Both the position numbers and the translations under genes were made by a program. A stretch of 64,000 bases of DNA from Evernia prunastri (Eukaryota > Ascomycota > Lecanoromycetes > Lecanorales > Parmeliaceae). Location: positions 1 through 64,000 of the forward strand of contig NKYR01000080.1 of NCBI GenBank assembly GCA_003184365.1. The letters run 5' to 3'. The notes beneath the pieces were generated by a model. That model saw only the letters and a program-made list of their open reading frames with translations. It did no database searches and was not told the DNA's origin. This document shows, one piece after another, positions 54,927 to 64,000 of this stretch (position 1 is its first letter; each line of letters opens with the position of its first letter).

Positions 54927-57900
54927 ATGGACTCAGACTTAACACGCTCGGCCCTGACGCCCACTCGTGCAACGTCCGCTGGGGCCAGAGAGCCTATGGA
55001 AGACACCGACGCTTCCGGCACAAGGAAACGCCCACGCTTGGACAGTGGAGATCGAACTTACAGAAGCATGTCTGCCGACAGGCTGGGAGCTACCCCGACT
55101 GACCCTGGGTTTGCCGAAGCTCCAAAAACCCCCCCTCACGCCCCAACCTCATCCCAAACCTCAGAAAGGGCGGGTGGGCTCCCATCTATGAGTCTTACAC
55201 CCAGTAAAGAAGTGACGATTAACGTCAGAGAACCCAGCACAATCACCTCTCCGACACAAACATCCGCTCAAATCGGTGGCACCCCTTCGTTGCGGGGTGG
55301 AGGTGGAGGTGACAATGTCCCATCTAGCTCGAACGATCCTCCTGGCAAAACGGACTCTTCGCCATCCAATGTCATCTCCGTGACCTCCTCTCCTCCGCAC
55401 AGCCCCGAAATCGAAGTTGCTGAGATCGAGGATATCAACGATGAGCCAGGAGAGACAAGATGGAAGCCGTTGATAAGCGCCACACGCCTCATGCATGCGA
55501 AGGATATCCAACAGAGTGTATTTGGAGACTTTCCGTATCTGGGCGAGAGGGGCAGGAACCTGCGGAAGACCATAGCTGTGCTTGCCCAGACCTTTGAGAG
55601 GGGTAAGCGGTCCAACTGGTCGCAAGAAATGTGCCAACTAACTCCTCTAAAGGTGACCTCGACGAAGGTGAATACTTTCGCCGTCTGTACATCTGGATCG
55701 AGACGTATCTTGAAACCACAGAGGCACACACCTCTCAATGGTGGGAAATGTATCATGAAGAGCGTGCCGTCTGGGAAGACTTCCCTTCGTTGGTGGAAGG
55801 CCTGTTGAAACGAAGGTAGCGTTTGCCCCCTTATTGCTCACATGTCATTGCTAACTTTCTTTGATTCCAGCAACAAGATCGGGTACATCAAATTGGCACA
55901 ATCGAGTATTGGCGACACGACGAGTGGGATTGACCCTCTGCAGGACTTCTTCGTCGCATACACAGCATTGGCTATGCGAATGGCCCGGATCGACAACCAA
56001 ACGCTGGCTGCGCACTTGGAAGATCCGGGGAATCCTCTAGATTTGATCTCCCAGCGCTATCTAATCTCTTTGATCCAAATTCAAAGTCATACCTCTCCAT
56101 TCTGGAAATCCATTGTCGATACATCGAGATACGACGTCAGAGTCCCAGTAACCGCAATAGTCAGCAGATTCTTACAACCGCCAGCAAATGGTGTCACATG
56201 TATGACCGAAATCTGCAGAGAACTCTTCCAGCGTTCCCAAAAATGTCCCGTTACGACTCAAAGTATCTGGGTCCATTTACACATCGCCAACAAGGTAATT
56301 GGTCATTATCGTGTTCTGCAAAGCAGCAGTGCGGCAACCGCAGAGGCGTGGCTTCCCTTATTACGCGATGTGCCTTATCAACTCTACCAGTTCTTTTCAA
56401 TCATCGATAACCAGTTCCAGACCTTGATCAGCAAGCAGGTGTCAGCCTTATCTATCGAAACCAGTCAAGGCCTTGTCAATAATTTGTCAACACTTCTTCT
56501 GTCAATAGCGTGCTCAGATGAACAGCTGACCCGCAAAGTCATACACGAAGAACTTGCTCTAAATCAAGATTTCGACAGAGACGATGGGGCTCTTCTTGTT
56601 GAATTGGCTTGGAAGTTTGGATTGTTGAAGAAGTGTATCCTCGAAGGCCGAATGGAAATTAGAGTTCAGGGCGTCGATACAATGCAGCTGGAGTTGGTGC
56701 AAGTGTATCAGAAATACGTCCAACATCGCGAAGGCGGCAAAGACCATCCGACAGCCCAATATCTGTCCGATTTCATGCTTGAGAACAAGCTTGTGGATTA
56801 TTTCGTTGGTGTCGAATCACACCCTCAGCTTATCAGCAGATGTGCCAATATTGTTGGTTTCCTCGTTGTCACAGGCAGATACACCGAAGCTCAATCGGAC
56901 GTCATTTGGAAAGGAGTAGTCACAAGTCCGGATTCCCGATTTATCGATGCAATACTTCATATGATAACCGGCATCTTTAACATCTCCGACTACACCATAC
57001 TTCTTTACCTGACCGCGAAGCTCAACGAAATCCCAATTCATGCTTTTGACGCCGGCATGAACCACTATAGCAGAGTGCTGCTTGAACACCTTCGTAAAAC
57101 GTGGAACCAGTGCAAGAGTGAGAATCCTGTTTTACATCAGAGTATGGACATGGCACCTTTCCACTTATGCATCCGGCTCATCCGCCAATCGTTAGCCGAA
57201 AGCTCTTTGGAGCATCCGAGAAAGCGAGAAATTCATATTTTTGCAAGGGCTGAACTTGGAAGCTTGCTCGACTCTGGGCCTAGTGATGGGGACAGAAAAG
57301 CTATCTATCAGGAATGCATCAAAGACATTTCGGATCGGACCGAATATGCGACAGGCAGTATATCTGCCATGTCTGCTCTGATAGCACAGAATCCAGAAGG
57401 GGAGATCCTAGCACTAACTAAAGGGTCGGATTTGACATCTTTGATGATCGAAGAATTTGCGCATATCATTGACAACGAGCGAACCCAAAATGGCCATTCT
57501 CCGATTCTCGAAGAGCGCTTGGAAATCCGTTGCAATCTTCTCACACACATTATAGTTTCAGCTCCAGACACCATCACTACCAGCGCTGGCGCTAAACTGT
57601 GGGAATTTGCTGTAGGATCTCGAGCGCCTCATGATTGGGCCCGAGCATGCGGCTGGATGTGCTTCCTCAAAGCGTTACGAAAGTGCAAGGTCACCGAGAA
57701 TCCGTTCATTGACCAATTGATCAAAGAATATCTTCCTCGACTACAACCGCAGTATTACACCAGTGGTTGCCTACAATTCGTTCAGGACGTTGGTCATTAC
57801 CAATCATGTATGGCAACATCCCGACTCGATAAGGATGCTAACGGAGGGCCGACTGCGACAGACCTTCTTTGGCAATTGTCGCTGTCAGCGCCTCCTGGTA

Positions 57901-60900
57901 GCATTGAGCAGAAATCCATCAGCTTACTTGTTGCTTTGTGTCTCGACTCGCCAGACATTCAACGCAGAACACAGGCTGCGACTGACGCTATACACATCGA
58001 GATAGTCGAACGTTGTATCCGACAATTGACCTCCGCTGCCTCCAAGCTACGATCCTACAGCGACGGAACATCCAGTGGGGAAGATGAACCGATGGTAGTT
58101 GTTGCCTCCGAAGACGAGATCCAGGCTCAGAGGTTGTGTTTCTCCAGATCTCTCATGATACTAAAAGAATTCGTTCACGGTGTTCGGTCACGCCCTCAGT
58201 ATAGTCCCCAGCCACAGAGCCAGCTGCAGCTGCCCCAAGAACCGCGTGAGATTAAAGGCGACCCGATCAGTATCCGTTATCAATCGTTCAGTGGTGGTGC
58301 AGGTACTGATATTCGAACTCTGGAAGTTGGCGATCTGGAAACCATACAAGACTTGTACAGTCGCTTGATCTCATTGACAGGCTTCCCCGGTTTCAGTATT
58401 ATCGCAGGGGGTCAAGTCTTGAACTTGAAAAGTATCACTAACCAAACGCTCCGAAGCCTAAGATTCGATCAGAAAGGTCTTCTCATCATCAGGAGAGCTG
58501 CAGATGCCGAGTCCGTACCAACTCCCTCTCAAGCGTCCGGTTTGCGGCCGGTCGAGCTAGAAATTCTTGCTCACTTTCCCGAACTCTATCAGCTGTTGGG
58601 TATGGAAGACAAGCTTGCCAAAGAAGTGGGTCATGAGAGCCAGTCTCATAACGTTTTTACGACGGCTGACGGTATGTAGGTCTACGACTTTTTGGTTGCG
58701 TTTCCGCCTCACAGCAGTATCACTGCATTGGTTCTTTCCAAAGATACGGCGCTTGAAGCTGTTTTTCCGCCCACCGCCCCCTTCAAGATCCTCCTCTCCG
58801 TCTACGCGCTTAGGACTTACCTGGCACAGCAAATGCAGACCGTAAGCAAGCATTCCAGATGCGATTTTTCGTAATAGTATCTTCTAACACTGGCTAGGGC
58901 CCTGCGAGTTTGGACTTCATACACCATGGTATTCAGTCACTGAGCGCAACCTTGTCAACACTGAACCTCAACATTGGGTCGCATGGCGCCGAAGTTGATA
59001 TCGCCGTGGCGTTAGGCCTGGTAGCTTGTCTACTAACATTTCTCAAAGGTTTGCGCCCAACCTTTTCTCATCCAACAACTTACTAACCTTAGCTATTGTC
59101 TAGAGCCTGTGCGCACCGAGGCTGGCTTGTCAGTATTTCCCAATCCACTGGCGCTCCTGAAGCGTCTACATTCCATGATACTAGAGGCACTTAGCGTATC
59201 CAACAGCTCCGAGGCCGATTTCCTGGCTGTTGAATGCTTTGCAGCGCTTTTAAAAGCCTCTTTGTGCTCTGATACTTTCTGCAAACACTTTAAGGACGCG
59301 GATGTGTGCTCCATGCTCTTACGACGACTTTTGCTTGAAGAACCCAAATGCCACACTCGTGGCAGAGTGGCTGATTGGGTAAAAATCATATGTCGTTCTC
59401 TATCCCCGTAAGCGCTGGGCGGTCATTCGGGAACGCTCATAGGAAAGCTCTGCTAACTTGATGTGCAGATCCCAAATAGCGCCAGCTGATAACTTCAATT
59501 CCTACCTCTGGGAGAATACAGCCAGGGTTGTTCCCCAATGCCTTGATTATAGAGACACAGCCTCGCAGCAGTTCTTCGAAGTCGCGACGCTCCTCTTCAG
59601 GTCAACCGGTGACGCATATTATGGGACTTTGGATGTATCAGGTTACATTCATGATTGGAGCGGAATACTTTTGAAACACAAACATGACGAGGTTGGTAGG
59701 AGCACTCCCGCTTGGCTCATTATTACTAATGGTGAACAGTTCGTGGGTCGCGACCATATAGACTGGATTGTGCTTGGACTTTCTTCTCTGCTGAACTGGT
59801 CTTTTCAGATCCTTAGATCCCAGGGCAAACCATTAAAAACACCGTAAGTCTTCCAGCGCTAAGTCTACGAGTAACTCTAATTTCTACAGTGAGGGTCTTG
59901 CGGAAAAGCTTTTTCATGCTCATCTCTTTCCTGAGATTCCAAATTTCGTCAATGGTGCCCTGACCGAGACTCGAATACCAAATCTCTTTTCCAGGACACG
60001 AGAAGAACTTTACACCATAATCTTGGCGTTGAGCAATGACATGGATGGTTATCAAGAATTGCTGATGCTTGTCAGAGATTTGCTCTCCCAAGGTGAGGAT
60101 TCCCAGGCATGGTCATGGGGTCTCGCTCAAATTTCAGAAGAATGTCACTATGAGCCGAATCACAACTTCGAGCGAAGCAAATGCATTCGAGCTCTAGCAG
60201 GATACCCTGGTCTGAGGAATCTATCCAACACCTGCTACATGAACTCCTTGTTCACTCAGCTCTTCATGAATGTCAAATTTCGAGGATTCATGCTCAATAC
60301 CAATGTCGCAGATGGGTCCTCATCTCAGAGACTGCTCCGCGAAACGCAGCAGTTGTTTGCTTACATGCAAGAGTCGATGCTGAAATGTGTGGATCCCTCA
60401 GGCATCGCGGAATCCCTCATCACTTATGAGAATACCGCCATCGATGTCTCAATACAAATGGATGTGGATGAGTTCTACAACTTGCTCTTTGACAGATGGG
60501 AGAGTCAAATCTTGTCCGGCGCCGACAAAAAGACATTCCGCGCTTTCTATGGCGGTCAAATCGTGCAGCAAATCAAGTCTAAGGAGTGTTCTCACATTTC
60601 TGAGATATTGGAGCCTTTTTCGGCCATTCAATGTGACATTCAAGGGAAATTGACATTACTAGATAGTCTGAACGCATATGTGGGTGGCGAGGTCATGGAA
60701 GGAGGTTAGTACACAGTTTGAGATGTCGTGTTTGGGACGAGTTGACTGATTCTTCAAGACAACAAATACTCGTGTACATCGTGCGGTTGTTATGTTGATG
60801 CTGTTAAGAGGTTCGTACTTCCAATGTTAACTATGATCATGCCATTTACTGAGATCTATCAGAGCGTGCCTCAAAGATATCCCAAACAACCTCATTTTTC

Positions 60901-63196
60901 ATTTGAAAAGATTCGACTACGACGTCATGACTGGTATGCGAAGTAAGATCAACGATGCCTTTGAATTTCCGGAACAGATTGACATGGCTCCATATCACGT
61001 CGATTATCTCAAAGATCCGGGAGAGTCTGCTTCGACCGATTTGTTCAACCTTGTGGGTGTGCTCGTTCATAGTGGTACCGCTGAGTCTGGGCACTACTAC
61101 TCGTATATTCAGGAGCGTCCCTCGGCGTCTGCAAGCGGCAAAACATGGGTCGAGTTTAATGACGTGGATGTAATGCCTTTCGACAGCTCACAAATTCCGG
61201 ATCAGTGCTTTGGAGGACTAGCCGAATCCTCTGGTTACTCGACACGATATTTGAAGTCCTGGAATGCATATATGTTATTCTACGAGAGATGCGATCCTAC
61301 ATCGTTAGACGACAAAATTCAGCCTCTGAGATCGGAGGGGGTCCCGGCCAAATGTCCAATTACGACCGAGATCGAAACTCCTGTCGCTTTCAACAATGCG
61401 GGTTGGCTTCGGACTTATTGCATGTTCGATCCAGCGCATGCAAATTTTGTAAGACAACTCTTGGAACAGCTTCGAATTCTGACCGAAGGCAAATGTACAG
61501 AAGGTCACGGAATTGAGAGGGAAGCCATTCAGCTGTCGTTAGATCATCTTGACAGGGTACTGTCGAGGTCCAAAGATTGTCCCGATTTTGGCAAGATGCT
61601 CGCTTCGCTAACCAAAGTCATCGGCTCTTGCTCGGCCTGCTGCAGCATCGCTCTAGATTGGGTGCTGCAGCACGAAACCGCTCTGCGTAACCTGTTACTC
61701 CGCTGTCCTTCTCCCAAAGTCCGTAAGGACTTTGCTGGCATGATCCTCGTTGCACTCAAGCATCTCCGAAACAACGAGCCGCGGTGGTTTGGCTTTGATG
61801 AAGCAGACGAGGTGGCGCGCGCAATGTTAAGACAAGAGATGCACCCGGAGGGTGTCTTTCCAAGACTCGTTCGCCGTCTGAAAGATCTCTGGAACTTCAT
61901 GCCTGTACACATGCGTGCATGGGATGACTACTTTGGTCTGTTGGCCGAAATGGCCCTTTTTGGGGTGCATGAATGCCATGTACTTCTGAATCACGGGTTT
62001 CTTTCATGCTGCCTGGAAATTCTTCTTGTTGACCATCCCAAACTTTCACGAGTCCGCAGCGACAACCCTCACTACGGCCATTACTGCCGCCTTGTGGAGA
62101 AGGGCCGAACTTTCTCCTGGAACAAGCTCACTGAGTTGCTCGCAAACCTTCTGGACAAAGTCGAACTGCGAGACGTATATGTGCGGGGACTGCGAGAGCG
62201 GAAGGTGAGAAAACATGGCATGGCATTGACTTATACTGAAGATTTTTACATGCGTTTTGGAGGCGACTTTTCACGCTCAAAGAACAACTGCTATTTTTTG
62301 TCTAAGATCCTCGATGCCGATAGCAATCCCCTAGCTACGAAGAGGATAATCCGAGCAATGGTCCTTGCAGAGCCGGATTTTAATACGCTCACATTGGTTC
62401 AGAATACGATCACCAGTGGCATCAACATCGACCCGGCAACTTTGGCTGCGCCATTTCTGCGCGCCGCACTCGTCTTCTGTGAAGCCTGTCCAATCGAAAC
62501 CACTGTACAGCAAGTCATCAATTATATTGCAGGAGAAGTCGACACAATCGGAGTATATGGTGGGCGGGAGCATCTCGACTTTTTCTCCCAGGCACGCCGA
62601 CTACAGAGCCTAAGTCTTGGAAGCTCGTCCGACCTTTTTAATCGCTGTGTCCTGAAAACAGTACCGCAATGGGCGCCGCCATTGGTCATGTACTACGAGG
62701 AGCCTGTACGAAACGGCACAATCGACCTCCTAAAGACGCTTGTATTTGGTCACGACATCAAGGCTATGGATGACGAGGAGTATGCGGAACTTATTGAAAC
62801 TGTGGGAAGAGAACTCCAAGTAGCTTGTACGAGGCGCTGCTTGATGTTGGTGCAAGCGCAGAAAACCCAGGACGCCAAGAGCGTGGAACAGGTCATCATG
62901 GTCATCAGACATTGTCTTCAGATGTACTACGGACCAGAACATGACCAGAGGCCTATTGTTGAAGCCGAAAGTGAGTCCAACTGAACGATCTGTGTTTCTG
63001 ATGCTTTGCTAACCGCTTTGAAGACATCGTGGCCAGCCTAGAGGCTTTAACAGTTTCTGATGTGGATGAAGCGGCTTCAGGTAATACCTGGTTGATGGAC
63101 CATCATTTCTGGCATTGCTGACCTCTTGCAGAAACTTGGAATAATGCATCCGACGATATACCTACAGACTCAGACTCGGAATTTCCCTCTCCGTAG
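54927..63196 (+). CDS. Giant ubiquitin carboxyl-terminal hydrolase (USP34/USP9X type)
   Basis: A deubiquitinating cysteine protease. Twelve exons: 54927-55602, 55653-55815, 55871-58625, 58680-58841, 58898-59048, 59104-59407, 59469-59843, 59890-60704, 60759-60810, 60863-62970, 63024-63080 and 63132-63196; every junction is in phase and the product is 2,560 residues. Residues 1-200 are disordered. A very long helical-repeat region precedes the catalytic core. Cys box GLRNLSNTCYMNSLFTQLF at about 1,638-1,656 (catalytic Cys near 1,644), zinc-binding CX2C in KYSCTSCGC, DIPNNLIFHLKRFDY, and the His box GTAESGHYYSYIQERP near 1,895. A USP34-like C-terminal part (WNFMPVHMRAWDDYFGLLAE) follows, then an acidic end. 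Size and order match metazoan USP9X/USP34 and their fungal orthologues. Substrates are not deducible. Confidence 0.92.
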
Positions 63197-63817
63197 GCGA
63201 AGTAACTTTACGAGGAAGCAAATGTAGTGGGCAAAGCTCAAAAACGATGGAACACGAAATGAATAATATGCAAAGACGGCGCTTGGTAAAGTCTGGGGAT
63301 CCACATGACAGCATGGAAACGAAGCGATGCATTCAATGGCGCACATGAACCAGGACACAATAGACTAGCTGATGAGGCGTTCGTTCCGGCAGGATCTTGG
63401 CTATAAAAGGCTCTACGCATGTGAAGGATGATGAGCTGGCAAGCTCCTGGCGTGTACCCCTCAGGAAGGGGGACCCAAATGATTATTGCGAGGAGTCTGG
63501 CGTTACTACATTCATTTTCCGCATGATCGATCATTTGGCGGAGTAAGGAGGGCAGACTCCGAGACCGAAAGAGAAGTCTTCAATGTAGAACATTCTTCTC
63601 TCCGTTTTAAGTATTTGTCTCATGAATTGAAATGTCGTGTCCCGGGGTCTCTCCAAATCGAGGTATTCGACGACTTGCCAGCCTTCTCGCCTGACCTTGA
63701 CTTTCGCTCCTCGAAGGAGGCGCGCTGTCGTCCGTTGCCTCCTGCTGCTTCGTTTGCGCTGTTGTCTTCCGCTATTCTCTCCGATTCCCCTCACAGTCCA
63801 CAGCTCCCTTTGCGCAA
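63197..63817. other. Intergenic region downstream of the deubiquitinase gene
   Basis: 621 bp. Overlapping frames on both strands (63238-63534, 63486-63824, 63531-63821) have no recognisable content. Confidence 0.35.
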
Positions 63818-64000
63818 TCACTGACCAGGTCGGGTTAGAGATTTGTCGAAGTCATGTTGGAAATCTTTGGGCGGGGCGCGTTTGCCGTTGGGAAGGGCGA
63901 CCTTGTTGTATAAGTTGTAAGCCTAAGAACCGGACAACCATGCTGGGCCAGAAGAGTGTATTCAGAGCTACGAGTCGCAAGCGGGCAGAATGGAGACGGG
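63818..64000 (-). CDS. Possible 3' end of a gene running off the window
   Basis: The minus strand shows a coding-looking exon from 63922 down to a TGA at 63818-63820, preceded by an acceptor-like cttag: it reads AYNLYNKVALPNGKR then APPKDFQHDFDKSLTRPGQ. The remaining upstream sequence to position 64000 is too short to find the donor or identify the gene. In another frame upstream, LNTLFWPSMVVRFL also looks coding, so a frameshift or intron cannot be told apart. No family is recognised. Confidence 0.28.

Noticed and set aside
54604..54942. 112-codon frame rich in Thr, Tyr, Pro and Leu
   Set aside because: It is a translation of the TACC and CA microsatellites upstream of the deubiquitinase.

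Overview
The window is nuclear DNA of a filamentous ascomycete (Pezizomycotina). The evidence is many genes with short GT-AG introns (mostly 47-85 nt, CTRAC-like branch points), gene spacing of a few hundred bases to 1.5 kb, and fungal-specific families: Set9, Atp19, Pop3, DUF1774, a secreted M28 aminopeptidase and CorA-like proteins. The class is not determined; Leotiomycetes, Sordariomycetes or Dothideomycetes all remain possible. Gene models were assembled by hand from open frames plus splice signals that restore frame and family similarity, so exon ends are predictions.

Layout. 1-6 kb is degraded: a broken Tad-like LINE ORF1 and a secreted, Apple/PAN-like Ser/Thr-rich gene with several stops and frameshifts. 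6-14 kb holds housekeeping and secreted genes: a Cuz1/ZFAND1-like AN1 zinc finger protein, thymidylate synthase, an R3H-associated domain protein, a secreted leucine aminopeptidase and a DUF1774 membrane protein. 14.8-16.2 kb has a lone acyltransferase of the isopenicillin-N acyltransferase family (C45). 16.4-19.4 kb is a run of three mitochondrial genes: ATP synthase subunit k, an MTP18 homologue and ribosomal protein uL14m. Histone methyltransferase Set9 follows (20-22.4 kb), then an unrecognised small acidic protein (24 kb), a saccharopine-dehydrogenase-like reductase (26 kb), a RING+PHD protein (29-31 kb), the prolyl isomerase Ess1, RNA polymerase II subunit Rpb9, a conserved membrane protein and a cystathionine beta-lyase-like enzyme (35-36.5 kb).

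37-50 kb is the most accessory-looking part. It holds a fungal-type kinase, a CorA-like membrane protein, a small membrane protein, and a divergent pair made of a 1,352-residue protein with a PA-clan (trypsin-fold) protease-like head and a C-terminally membrane-anchored helical protein. 50-54 kb returns to conserved genes (NAD(P)-binding oxidoreductase, TMEM170 family, RNase P/MRP subunit Pop3). 55-63.2 kb is one twelve-exon gene for a giant USP34/USP9X-type deubiquitinase of about 2,560 residues.

No tRNA, rRNA, CRISPR array or recognisable biosynthetic cluster was found. The best candidate for something undescribed is the 37-50 kb block, especially the protease-like protein whose nucleophile position carries Cys (GDCGSW) and its divergent membrane-anchored neighbour. 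A shared function there is inference from gene order and family type only.
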